A stretch of DNA of 64,000 bases from Calcarisporiella thermophila CBS 279.70 (Eukaryota; Calcarisporiellomycota). The DNA is taken from contig NW_027192196.1 of the NCBI RefSeq assembly GCF_041956535.1, positions 1,047,823 through 1,111,822 of the forward strand, given 5' to 3'. The translations under genes and the position numbers were made by a program. Below are positions 34,570 to 46,255 of this stretch, one piece after another (the stretch's first letter is position 1; every line of letters begins with the position of its first letter). The notes under the pieces are model-generated. The model saw nothing but the letters and a program-made list of their open reading frames with translations. It made no database searches and was not told the origin of the DNA.

Positions 34570-37153
34570 ATGGCGATCCAGTCTAAGCCTGCGCTTGAAC
34601 GGCTTAATCGGCTTTTTGCCCAGCTCAAGCGCTCCCGTCGCACCCTGCGCAATTCTGTTCTCATTTCGGTGGCCATATATGCCATTGTGAAGGCCAGAAC
34701 CGCCATGGATACAAACAAAAAGGGGGCGCTAGATCAAAATGAAAAGACGGGAAGACGGGGCAGAAGAAAGGGATCCAAAGTTGAGGTAATCCATTCGGCC
34801 CTACCCTGCATTTTTAGAGAATGATAATGAGAAGCGGCGTGCATTGAATTCCTTGTGAATTTTTTAGGTGGACATGGTGTTCTTCAAAAGACTTGTGCGT
34901 GTATTAAAAATTGTGATTCCGGGGGTTCGATCAAAGGAATTCTGGTTGCTCATCGTCCATTCTGGATTCTTGGGTAAGTTTACAATGGAGCATTTCAGAG
35001 TATGTTCTAATTATGATGCACTCACCAACTTGTTCATCTCCAGTCCTACGTACGCTGTTGTCGGTCTATGTCGCTGCTCTTGATGGTCGTATTGTGAGTG
35101 CATTGGTAAGTCATGTTCCCCTCCCCTCTCTGCCTGTGAGCTGGAATGAAGCGAGATTGAGCCTCCACTATTGTATAGGTGCGGGTAAGAGGCAAGGAAT
35201 TCCTCAAATATCTGCTCTGGTGGATGCTAGTGGCCGTCCCCGCCACCTACACAAACAGCATGCTGACGTACATGCAGAGCAAACTCACCATTCAGTTCCG
35301 TACCCGCCTGACCGAATACATCCACGACAAATACCTCTCGGACATGACCTTCTACGCCATCGGCAACCTCGACGACCGGATCAAAAACGCAGATCAATGT
35401 ATCACGACCGACGTTCTGAAATTCTCAAGCACCCTCTCCTCCCTCTACTCCAACCTGGCCAAGCCCGTCCTCGACATGCTGATCTACAACGTGCAACTGT
35501 CGCGCAGCGTAAGCGGTGACGGAATGTTGGGCGTGAGTCTGATCATGCAGCTTTCCGCAATGCTGCTGCGGGCGTTCACCCCCGCTTTCGGCAAGATGGT
35601 CGCGGAAGAGCAGCGCCTCGAGGGCGAGTTCCGGTTCCGGCACACTCGATTGATCGAAAACGCGGAGGAGATCGCCCTCTATGGGGGCCATGCTGTCGAG
35701 AAGGATGTGCTAGACCGCAGCTACCTCGCTCTCATCCGGCATGTCAACCGAATCTTCCGCGCCCGCGTTCCCCACGGAATGCTCGAGGACTTCATCATCA
35801 AGTACTTCTTCGGGGCAATAGGGCTGGTGCTGTGTGCCATCCCGGTGTTCTCCGAGAAATCGCTGGGCGTGAAACAAGACCTGGGGAAGCGGACGCAAGG
35901 GTTCATCACAAATCGGCGAATGCTGCTGAGCTCGAGCGATGCCTACGGAAGAATCATGTACTCGTATAAGGAGATTGCCGAGCTGGCCGGATTTACAACG
36001 CGAGTAAGGACCTCGTTCCACCCAACTCCTTCCTCTTCTTCCATTGGTTAGCTTACGCTTATCCAACCTGTGATCCTCCCCTCTAGGTGTGCGACCTGTT
36101 GGACGTGTTCGACGAAGTCAAGGCGGGCCACTTTGAAAAGCGCCTCGTTAGCTCGGCCTTCGAGGAAGAAAACCAGGCCATCCTCAAGGGTCGTGGCGAG
36201 GTGATCGAGAGCGGTGAGATCGATTTCACCGACGTGCCCATTGTTTCGCCCAATGGCGACGTGCTTGTTCGGAACATGACCTTCCACGTCAAACCGGGCA
36301 TGCACCTCTTGATCATCGGCCCCAACGGCTGCGGAAAGAGTTCCATGTTCAGAATCCTCGGTGGGCTCTGGCCTCTCTACGGCGGCCGCATGCACAAACC
36401 GGCTCAAGGCGATATATTCTACATTCCACAGCGGCCCTACTTCTCCCTAGGGACCTTGAGGGACCAGTAAGTGTTAAGCTATTTGACCGTTTCGAGATGA
36501 GCCCCCCCTAATCATGTTTGACTTCAGGATCATATATCCGGACACCGTCGAGGACATGCGCGCCAAAGGGGTGACGGACGCTGATTTGCAGAAAATCTTG
36601 GATGTGGTGCAGCTGCAGAACTTTGTGGAGCGGGAAGGCGGCTGGGAACGTGAGCGTGAATGGAAGGATGCCCTGTCTGGAGGCGACAAACAAAGGGTGG
36701 GTATCGGCTTCTTTGCCTCTGCTCCTCTCTCTCTCCCCTTTCCAACCCACCCCTGCTGGGAATGTACTAACTTTTTTTTTCGTCCGGGTATAGATTGCCA
36801 TGGCACGGCTATACTACCATCGTCCCCGCTATGCGATTCTCGACGAATGCACAAGCGCGGTGAGCATGGACATTGAGCAGATCATGTACACCCACGCGAC
36901 CGAGCTTGGCATCTCCCTGCTGACGGTGTCGCATCGCCCGTCCCTCTGGAAATACCACAACTACGTGCTGCAGTACGATGGGCAGGGCGGGTATGTGTTT
37001 ACGAAGTTGGATGCGGAAAAACGCCTCGCTCTCCAGGAAGAGAAGCAGGCGATCGAGCAGAAGCTGGTGGAGGTGCCGAAGCTGCGGGCTCGCCTGGACG
37101 AGCTGAAGGCGATGGTGGCGGAGCGCGACGAAATGCTCACGATGAAGGGATAG
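34570..37153 (+). CDS. peroxisomal ABC half-transporter, subfamily D (acyl-CoA import)
   Basis: Exons 34570-34785, 34868-34973, 35044-35105, 35179-36003, 36087-36466, 36528-36696, 36794-37153 total 2118 nt, 705 aa, typical for ABCD proteins. An N-terminal membrane domain has the ABCD loop EEIALYGG (an EAA-like motif) and [18 protein letters not shown]. The nucleotide-binding domain has Walker [10 protein letters not shown] (about 481), signature LSGGDKQR (about 579) and Walker [13 protein letters not shown] (about 598), then a conserved switch His (VSHRPSLW). The C-terminus is a coiled coil. ABCD dimers move long-chain acyl-CoA into peroxisomes for beta-oxidation (yeast Pxa1/Pxa2, human ABCD1). 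I cannot tell which of the two fungal partners this is. Confidence 0.93.
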
Positions 37154-37774
37154 AGCGCTGCTGATGCAATACAATATATAAAATATATAATGTCATATAT
37201 ATATTCTTTTTTTCATTAATGTTTCTCTTGGCACATATAATGTTTAATGAGGCCCCCCTCCTCTCTCGTTCCCCTTTTCCATTGGATACTTATGTTTAGA
37301 AATAGGTTGTCTATGCACCTTGTTATGTCTGACTTGTAGAATCCACCCAAAATAAACTTCATGAAGAGAAAGCAGTGTTGCCCCGCGAGACGAGCAGGTG
37401 TCCCAGCCTCGGGCTGAACACATGCTTAATCCACGGAGAGATTTATAAGTCTTGCAAACGCTTTATTGCATATGTATATTTATATATATTTTTCTAAAAG
37501 ATGGGGCGCGTGATGTTCCGTTTGGAAATAATAGCAAGAAGTGGAAAACAAAATGGAGGGAGGAAAGAAGAGAAGGCTTTAGAATACTACAATAAGGCTG
37601 AAATGAAAAAAAAAAAAAGATGAAATAAAAAGACAGGGGAGCAAGGTTCAAGGACGTACAGAATATAATCTCACACGGTATCTACAATTAACAGGAAAGG
37701 AAAAAAAAAGAAAAAGCAGCAGTATGAAATATATATATAAAAGCACGACGGATGGAAAATGCGCACCGCGTTGC
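37154..37774. other. convergent intergenic
   Basis: AT-rich 3' flanks of the ABC transporter and the choline-transporter-like gene. AATAAA at 37352-37357 is a likely polyadenylation signal of the former. No gene. Confidence 0.5.
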
Positions 37775-40274
37775 TTAGTCCGTAAACACATCATGGGCCA
37801 GCTGGCAGTGGACCGAATCGACGTCCAGATCTATGGCATAGCACAAGAAGACCGCGTCGATCCTAATATTTTCACAGTAAAACATATGCTTCGCAAGAGA
37901 AAAGAACTCGGGGATACTCACGTGTTCAGCACCACATCCACAAAGTACCGTGCAATATAGAACGGAACCACAGCAGCGAGCATCCCGGCCATGTAGCCGT
38001 AGGGAGATCTCACCGAATGCACCGCCACCACATACGCAGCCAACCCGGCAATAAGCGAGATCAGCACGAAGCAGATATAGAGGGTTAGTTTGGTAATCAT
38101 TTCTACACAAACGGAAGGAGATGCGGTGAGTTTTCCCCGCGGTTTCGCTATCAAAAAGTGACAAGTAGTTCACCGTAGAAGAGCCCAAAGACCAGGTTCC
38201 TCCGGAAGATCTTGGTTGAAGCACGCGCCGCAGACAGAAAACTCTCTCCGGTGATTCCCACCTGCACCGTGGCGTAGTTGTTCAGGTTCTCGGTGATGCC
38301 TTCGATGAAGGCGAGAAGGCTCTCGAGGAGGGCGAAGAAAGCGTGGGTGGGATGTCGCTGTGTAAACTGTCCATGGAAAGGAGGGTTATTAAGTCCGAAG
38401 TGGAATGGTAGCCCACATTGGGATGGTTACCCTTCGTAGATATTTGGACAAGGAACGCAGAATCTGCACCACGGCCAACACAAGCGCACCAAAGCACACA
38501 GAGCCAAACGAGGTGGTCGCGGCACGCTTGAGGGCGTTTTGCATCGGTGTTTCCTTTGCGTTTGCGTAGGCTTTTGCCTCGTGGCTATCGTCATCAGAAA
38601 ACAGGGGGGTTAGGGTCGATACATTGGGGGGAATCCTATTGAAGAGCCCTTTTACCGATGGAAGTACCAGTGGGCCACCACGCCAGACACCACCACCCTA
38701 AACATTCAAGCTTAGCTTACGGCTTACATTCATCCAGGAAAACTGGCTTACCTCTGGATGTTCTTCAACACCGAGGAGGTCCAAAAGAACATTAGAACAA
38801 AAAAGGTGGCCAAGTAAAAAACATTCGACTCGACGAGCCACCCGTCCCGATTCCCGATGTTCGTCACACGACCAACAAGGAAGAGACGGCTAAAAAAGAT
38901 CAGCCAGAGGACGGTGAACACAATTTGCATGGCGATCAGAAAAATCGTGACCAGGAGTATATCCGGGTTATCTTTGAGAATCTCGCAAGACAGCTAAGCA
39001 TTAAAGTCCCCAGGGAGGTTAACCGAGCTTTTGGTATGTTCACCATAATAACTATTTTACCTCTATTACTGCTATGGTCTTTTCAATTTGACGTCGGTTA
39101 TGATAAACCATATAACAATAGCCCGCGCCAAGTACCAGCGGTACAAAAGAGAGGAATGTGAGTCTGCGGGAACAAAAGATATCAATATCTTGATTCAGTA
39201 GGAGGGGAGGGAAGGGAAGGGAAGGGAAGGGAAGCCATACGCTATATCTTGGGGATCCTTTCCGCCTGAATCCAAAGGAGGGCCTTGGAGCGACTCGGTA
39301 AGTGCCCAAACAAACAATCCAAAGGCCACAAATGGGACAGAGACGGTAGTCGTCCATACGATTGGCTTTACAAAGGTACGTAAAAGTAATATCCACGTAA
39401 CGCCCAGCAATACAGATAGGGTCATCAGAAACGAGAGGAGGCCTGCACTATCGCGTAAAACGACAAAGGCGGTGCCCCGTGCATAATCGCCAAGAGAGTA
39501 TGACTAATGATAAGAAAGCACATCATTAAAACCAATAACAAAGGCAGAGGTGAGCGCGGCGGACATACATGAGTTGAAAAGAGAAGTACGATGCCGGCAA
39601 TGATAAATATAGTCTGACATAGGACAAAGAGGACTGCAAAAGGCAAGTCCTGGTAGCGGTGGTGGCGACGGGTAGCAGTCAATCCTGTTGATATCTATAT
39701 TCAGAGTGCGCAGAGAAAGGTGAGCAGAAATCGAATACTCCCAACCGAGAGCACACTTACTGCTGTTGTGGTGGATGGGAGCAGGCTCTCAGAGAGCTGA
39801 TCCTTGTACGATGTTGGGAAGGATTCATTAGGAGGGACGTCCATGTATATGGGCGCAGGCATATGCTACAGCAAGCAAGCAAGCAATTTAAAGAATCAGT
39901 ACCAGAAGAATCAGCGGCAAATCATCCCTTCAACCTACTTCTGACCGGCTACCAAATCCGTATCTCGATTCTGATCTTACATTCTCTCCTCTAGATCCAA
40001 ATGCCGCGCCATCGTCGTTCCCAGGCCGCGATCCCAAAAAGGGGGTGCGGTCGCGTGAATCCTGTAGTGCAATACTTTCATTCACATCGTTCATATCCCC
40101 TTCTCCCAATTCTTCTACATAGTCTTGTTGTTGGTGGTGGAATGAGGAAGAGGGCGGGCCATAAGTAAGGGCGGAAAAAAAGGCTGATGGTCTAATGGCG
40201 GATGAGGAGGGAGAAAATGAAGGAGAATGGCGATCGTTGGTCAAGAGATGCCGTTCTGCATACTCTGAAAACAT
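37775..40274 (-). CDS. PNS1: SLC44/PNS1 choline-transporter-like membrane protein
   Basis: Eleven exons on the minus strand (39939-40274, 39761-39865, 39569-39694, 39241-39503, 39061-39163, 38752-38993, 38656-38697, 38431-38584, 38174-38366, 37922-38102, 37775-37862) sum to 1833 nt, 610 aa, every junction in phase. A hydrophilic Ser/Asp-rich N-terminus leads into about ten membrane segments. Family landmarks: DLPFAVLFVLCQ, the G-L-L-S-F-LMTLSVLLGV segment, VVVSGVVAHWYFHR (exons 6-7), ALKRAATTSFGSVCFGALVL and a late FYIARYFVDVVLNT. SLC44 proteins take up choline in animals; yeast Pns1 has no proven choline transport, so substrate is uncertain. Short exons (42 nt, 88 nt) make it easy to miss by frame scanning. 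Confidence 0.93.
39201..39234 (+). repeat. (GGGAA)n microsatellite inside an intron
   Basis: About five GGGAA units sit in the 77-nt intron 39164-39240 of the choline-transporter-like gene, close to the donor (on the minus strand a TTCCC run just after the GT). Confidence 0.75.
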
Positions 40275-41170
40275 TATGTGATTTTCTTTGCGGCCAATGG
40301 ATTAATTTTTATATGTATGATAAGGATCTCTAGTGAAAATGGAGAAAGATGATGAACAAACCTGTGCAACAGGTTGTGACTGTCAAGATTTCTTGTCACG
40401 AGGGGCATGGTTTTTCTTGGATTCCAAAATTATCTTGATATATTTGATTTGGCATCCGCGAGATAACGGTGCTCTTTTAGCCGACTATTCCGAGCGCACT
40501 CTCTTGGGATTTGCAATATTATTGAGTTATCAAGGCCTATTGCAGAGGATGAATGAATCTTCTGAGTTGGCCATAATAAGTGTTCCTTATGGTATATGCC
40601 TAAGTTGCGTTTTAAAACATACTGATCTTTCCGGTACAATAGATAACAAAAAATAATATAACCTCAAGAACAAGAACCTCGTTATTCACTGATATTTGAT
40701 AAGCCTTTGACGACCGGTCTTGTTTTGAGAAGGGTGCTCGTGGAATAGCGGGTTATTGATTTAATACTCCCCTACCACTATAGCATAAATTATATAACAT
40801 CTATGATATACTGGTTTCGTCTGTTAGATAGATGTGGAAATCTCACCCTGGTAGAATATTAACCGATTATTCTGTGGCCAACGCATCCCGAGAAAATATA
40901 CTAGGTAGGTGCCCATAACACTGATTTCCAGAGCATTTTGCCCCGTTTTTTCTAGCCATGTTCAGCATTCCTTCACCCATTACTGCCAGGCAGCAAGAAG
41001 CAAATGAACTTGCTTATATATCGACGAACAATAAAAGAAGATTTCGTCTAATTGTTTTTCCTTTTTTTTTTTGTAATGAAATAACACTGTACAAAAGAGC
41101 AATAATAAAGTTGATAAAGGCGTGATATTAAGAAGAATATAATCCAAATAACTGAAATAACAGCAAAATA
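40275..41170. other. intergenic, AT-rich
   Basis: Promoter of the choline-transporter-like gene and 3' flank of SF3A3. A plus-strand frame of 107 codons (40333-40656) overlaps the promoter but has no known family or signal peptide; it is not annotated. Confidence 0.5.
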
Positions 41171-43260
41171 TTACAAAAGACCCTGCCGCTTCAGGTCCTC
41201 GTACGTCTTTTTGTTGAACACATTGCCTTCACTGTCCTCGTACTCCTCCTCGAGTTCGTCCTGGAAATCATTGGTCTTGCCCGAGCTCTTGAGTTTCTCC
41301 CACACTAGAGTAAAATAGATTGGATCAATTAGTGGACATCAAGCCTATAGAAAAGGAAACCGATCGGGGAAGGACTTACGTGCGTATGCGTCATCGATGG
41401 ATGTAATATCGTGGAACTGTCTCCAGTTTGGAATTCCTAGGCAACGCATTCCATTGACGTGTCTTGCTTCCTGGAAATGCATGTCAAAGGCCTTTCGCCC
41501 GCGGTACACGTAATTTCCACATATCTCGCAAGAATACTCCACGCCCAACCCGTGGAGCTTGTAAAGCCAGTATGGAATCGGCTTTCCGTCCCACCCAAGG
41601 GGAAGCTTGAGCGGATTGTAGATGCGGTCATCTTCGTCCTCCTGATCGGGGTCGAACTCCTCAACTTCGAGGTCTCCCTCTCCTCGCGCTTGCTCCAGGT
41701 TGCGCTCACGGTCCGTCAATGCTTGCTTGCGCTCAACGTTCGCCTTGGTGGCCTCTATCTGCTCGCCTAGAACCTCGGCGTATTTGACTAAGAGCGCTTC
41801 TAGAGCCGCAATTTCTTTCTCGCGTTGCTCGCGCTCCAGAGTAGCTTTTCGTCTCGCAAGCTCCCCTCCATCTCCATTGACGCCGTTTTCTCCCTGCTGC
41901 GATTTCATCAGATTCTCTGCCGCCTTCAAGTGTTTCTTGCTGTTCAAGTGGGCATCGTACACGGTCTGTTTTGTATATTGTTTTCTGCAAGCCACGCAGT
42001 ATAGTGCGTCTTGCGCCTCATTCTCGTCCCGTGCCCATCCGGGGGCCTCGCCCTTGGCCCATTTTTCCTCAAATTCATCGCGCACCATCCTTTGGATCCC
42101 ATGTAGGTTGGTCAATGGCTTAGCCCGCTGGAAATAGCTCTCAAGATATTCTCGGAGGGCCTGGAGGTATCTATTGCAATAAAAATAAGAGTCAGAAAAT
42201 GGCCCAAGGTGAGTAAGGGGAAAACACCCATGAGTCCAGTGAGAGATATTCACTTTTTATAATCGGAGTTCTTGTTCTCCTTTGGAATGGCCGAAAATTT
42301 GTCGAACTGATCCAGGTATTGCAAGTAATTGAGTTTTCGCACTCCCTTCAGATTCACATAAAGATCGAACACGTAGTGCAAATCCAGATAGCGCCCGTAT
42401 CCCTCTTCGCCCGAAAAAAGCCGCTCAAGTGGATCATCCTCCAGCGCAACCTGTCCCTGAGAGGGATCGGCCCCATCGGTGGCAAAATGGGACGCTTTCA
42501 TGAATTCGAGCTCCAATGGCTCTACGGTTTCGTTGGGATAGCGTCGATGGTGATGCTTAAGCGCTTTGAGTCGATNNNNNNNNNNNNNNNNNNNNNNNNN
42601 NNNNNNNNNNNNNNNNNNNNNNNNNNNNNNNNNNNNNNNNNNNNNNNNNNNNNNNNNNNNNNNNNNNNNNNNNNNNNNNNNNNNNNNNNNNNNNNNNNNN
42701 NNNNNNNNNNNNNNNNNNNNNNNNNNNNNNNNNNNNNGGATAGCGTCGATGGTGATGCTTAAGCGCTTTGAGTCGATCGTAGAATTCAGAGAGCTCCGAG
42801 CCTACAGTGATCGCGTCCATTTCTGACTTTCGCAGCCTTTGTAAAAGATATTACAGGTAAGCTACATCATTCATGATGTCCTAATTAGACAAGATGCAAG
42901 CCTACCCATCCTTGTCTTCGTATAAATTGAGCAGCGATTGATATCTCGCCCTCATGCGCTCTAGGTATTCATTAACACGATGCTCGACCGCTAATCGCTC
43001 CTTATTCTAGAGAAAATAAAATATGCAAAGAGAATGATGAAATGTTAAATTGAGCAAGAATGTAAATAAAGTGGATTGGACATACTGTTCTGGTCGGGGT
43101 CAAGTAGAGATCTACAATAGCCTGTTCAACACGCTCAATCTCCTCGTGGTAACTAATGATCAAAGGAGAAATCGAGATAGAAAAGGTCAATAAAGTGCAA
43201 TTTAGCAAAAAAAGAAGCCAGTTGCACTTACTAGCGTTGTTGTTCTAATATGCTGTCCAT
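41171..43260 (-). CDS. splicing factor 3A subunit 3 (SF3a60/Prp9), interrupted by a false assembly gap
   Basis: Exons 43232-43260, 43086-43152, 42906-43006, 42254-42836 (contains 162 N), 41380-42170, 41171-41304. The start MDSILEQQR and end TYEDLKRQGLL match both ends of SF3A3. Other landmarks: GLRKSEMDAI, EEGYGRYLDLHYVFDLYVNL, a matrin-type C2H2 finger (YCVACRKQY... HLNSKKH), then LPLGWDGKPIPYWLYKLHGL and CEICGNYVYRGRKAFDMHF with RCLGIPN. Removing the Ns and one of the two identical 40-bp flanks gives 1503 nt, 500 aa, the family length, in phase; keeping the gap breaks the phase. Part of U2 snRNP, needed for branch-site recognition and prespliceosome assembly. Confidence 0.93.
42576..42737. 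other. assembly gap (162 N) flanked by identical 40-bp sequences
   Basis: Bases 42536-42575 and 42738-42777 are identical (both begin ggatagcgtc and end gagtcgat). The contig ends therefore overlap, so the gap is almost certainly spurious and 202 bases (162 N plus one copy) should be collapsed. Confidence 0.95.
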
Positions 43261-43535
43261 GATCGCAGGCAGGAGTGATTGAAAAACTAAGATGAGCTCT
43301 CACTACGGCTTCTGAGACTATTCTACCAAGCAAAAATATTGTGACGTTAACACCACGAGCAGTCACGTTTTCCTCTTTTGCATAATAGCTTCAAGGGAGT
43401 CAGAGAAAAAAATTTTCGAGGTCACCAAGATATAGGGGGATCACTCTCCCCCCGCGGAATGCATGATCCAACTTCGGTTTTCACCCCCTTTTCCCATCGT
43501 TTTAATCTTAACCCATACCCTATGAACTGGCTAAA
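43261..43535. promoter_or_regulatory. divergent promoter (SF3A3 / PA-TM-RING)
   Basis: 275 bases separate two divergent start codons. No strong TATA box; includes a C-run near 43448-43453. A shared bidirectional promoter is inferred from position only. Confidence 0.45.
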
Positions 43536-44623
43536 ATGCGTACAATAATCTCTATACTAGTGCTGCTCCAATTTCTATCCATTACGCATGCCCATATCAT
43601 CATAGAGGTAGGGATGATGAGTAATATTTAGCTGATGTGCTCAATACTGACATGCTCTTCATGATACAAGTTCACGAACATCACACTTCAGGACCGAGAA
43701 GCTGCATTTGGCCCTCGGCTACCTTCTGAAGGCTTGCACGGAAATGTAGTCCTTCTTGCTTTTCATGATCCAGACAACGCGGATGGATGCAGGCCTTATT
43801 TGGCTGAACCTTTGGATGAGTGGATTGCAGTTGTTGAGAGGGGTCAGTGTGCATTCGTTGAAAAGGTCTGTATACTAGATTTATTTTGCACGGGAATGCT
43901 TCTTATGAGTAATATGTTTTCTCAGGTAAGAAATATGCAGCTATCGGGGGCGGTTGCAGTAATTGTGGGGGATAAAGAGCGAAATTCTCTGGTGACCATG
44001 TTTGCGGGGGGTAAGCATGGAGATGGATTGGTTTAATTCCTCTGTCACGTATATAACCCATATCGCGTTGTAGGTGATACATCGGACATTCATATTCCTT
44101 CCGTTTTCATCCCCAGCTCGCAATACATCCAACTCGTTACGTTGGAGCCTACGTTTAGCCTGGTGCGAATGATACCAAACGAGTTTATCCAGTGAGCATG
44201 ACTTTTTCTTTCACATCAGTCGCACTCGTTCGCTAACGAAACATGAATAGGCCCATGGCCGATATATTCGTCCTCGTGATCCTGTCTCCCGCAGCAGTTG
44301 CGTTTATCATCTATGCTATCTGGCAGTTGAGACAGCAGCAGCGGAAACGGTTGGAGCTTGCCCCCGTCTCGGTTGTGCGTGCTCTCCCCACCAAAACTTT
44401 TTCTCGCGAGAAATATCGCAGCAACGAGCCCGACGAATGTGTCATCTGCTTAGTTGAATACCAAGAGGGAGACGAAATACGTATCATGCCTTGCCGCCAC
44501 GAGTTTCATACCGCGTGCGTAGACATTTGGCTGACCACTTGGAAGAGGAACTGCCCGATCTGCAAATATTCATTGGGGGATGGCATGAGCGAGGAGACGC
44601 CGTTACTTGCTACAAACCCATAA
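43536..44623 (+). CDS. PA-TM-RING E3 ubiquitin ligase
   Basis: Exons 43536-43607, 43671-43865, 43926-44010, 44074-44191, 44251-44623 total 843 nt, 280 aa. A signal peptide (MRTIISILVLLQFLSITHA) is followed by a protease-associated domain (about 25-165: GPRLPSEGLHGNVVLL, WIAVVERGQCAFVEK, VRNMQLSGAVAVIVG, IPSVFIPSSQ). One membrane segment (FVLVILSPAAVAFIIYAIW) and a RING-H2 finger (CVICLVEYQEGDEIRIMPC, HEFHTACVDIW, CPIC) follow. This is the GRAIL/RNF13/RMR architecture: ubiquitin ligases of endosomal/vacuolar membranes with a lumenal cargo-binding domain. Splitting exons exactly at PA-domain beta strands is usual for the family. Confidence 0.92.
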
Positions 44624-46255
44624 GAAGAGACACTGGAACTCTTTTTTTTATTTGTATTATATGGTACATAGGTCATGTATCGAATCCGTGATATTACTAC
44701 TAGCTCTAGGGCTGTTGTTTTTTTTTTCTCGTGCTTGTAAAGTTTCATCTGTATCAATAACGTTAATAGGGTCTATACTCTACAATTTGCTTAAGCTATT
44801 CCGCGAGACTTTCGTACAATCAAAGGATAAGATACTGGCGAGTTGAGCGGATTGGAAAAGAACCCCACTCGTGACTTCCACTTTCTATCAGAAAGGTAGA
44901 CACAAAATGGCCAAAGCATAGGAAGATATGTTTGCAGGTACGACTGAAAGAGGATGGTGTGGTTGCGAAAGTACCAAAGAAAGGTATCAAAGCAGACGGT
45001 ATTATTCTTTAGCCTTATTTTCAGCCTCGCTCATTAATTTTCATAAAGCAAGCATCAGGTGCTTTCGACACTCTTTGCACCTTTAGCGCTGAGGTGAAGC
45101 TTGCAAAGATCATATGCTTCAAGCCAGCACTCTTCTGAATGCGCAGCCAACTTGCGCCCTCCAGGAAAACGCAGAGGGAACAGAGAGACCCTGATTGATT
45201 GTATCGCAAACTTTGTTAGGGAACAGCCGATACTCGTGTATCAGGCTTCCCGCTAAGTCAAGCCGCAGTTTCCACTTGTTCTTTCTTCCAAGGGCGTTGA
45301 GCGGAATCAGCCTCGCCGTCCCGTATTCGCATGCCTGAACCTAAGCCATCAAGCCCATTGGGCCATTCGCAGGCATATAAGCCATTTAGGTTTATATAGG
45401 GTTAACAGGGACTCGTGCAGCTAATCTGCCTCTGCTATGTTAAGAAGAGAGTATCCTCTGCATCCGGCCGGAAAGCCTGTGTCTCCCTGCACGCGGCGTG
45501 CTGGAGCGCGGGGTGGCGCTGGATCAAGGATCCATGGTCTCCAAGCGTGAGGGTCGGCTAAGCGGCACCCTAGCACAATGCGTCGTCGGCCTAATCAACT
45601 CTAAATCCTTGATTCTGAAGAGTAGAATGTGGCACAGCGCTGAGGTATAAAGATGCAAGCAGGCAGGTGCCAGAGAGAAAAGACTTTCCCTGATTCTGAA
45701 TCATTTTGTGGCAGGCGGATCCCGGATCGCAAGGAAGCAAATCAACCACGGAAATTCTAAACTATGACTGGAATGTTGAGAGAGCGGGAGAGGCGACGAT
45801 TGGCGAGGGCGAGAGGGTCGATGCCGGGCAGGAATCGGCACTGATTTGCCGGATAAGCATTTTTTCCATATAAGCTTTCGCAGTTCCGATTATGATCTCT
45901 GCGAAGGCCCAGGGGGCCGTCTGGTGGTTCAGCAGGCCCCATCCCGGCTGAATTTTCCCTGCCTCTCGTCGCAATTGAAGTCCGTTGTTTCGTTCATTAT
46001 GAGCTGCCGCCCAATCATCGCGCCGCAGCGATGATTCGAATCTGTGATTCCAAAATTATACATGAAAAGAAAAACCAAGCAATAAATAAAAAAGTCATCA
46101 TCTTCTGTACTTTGTCCATTATTAATTTCTTTTCTCTGTAAAAAGCCATTCTCCCCCCCCCCTCTCCCCTTTGCTCCCTCTAATCAAATCTCAACATTCC
46201 GCAATTCAATCTGGCCATCCTCAAGCGCAAGCGTGCCCTCACCATTCCATTTGTG
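44624..46255. other. intergenic, no gene supported
   Basis: 1.6 kb between the RING gene and LCB2. Some G/C-richer stretches (45440-45620, 45730-45960) have short frames only. C-run at 46151-46160 and T-rich sequence precede LCB2. Confidence 0.45.

Noticed and set aside
40333-40656. 107-codon plus-strand frame upstream of the choline-transporter-like gene
   Set aside because: Overlaps the promoter; AT-rich composition, no domain, signal peptide or splice context.
46020-46045. GATTCGAATC, possible tRNA T-arm
   Set aside because: No cloverleaf could be found upstream.
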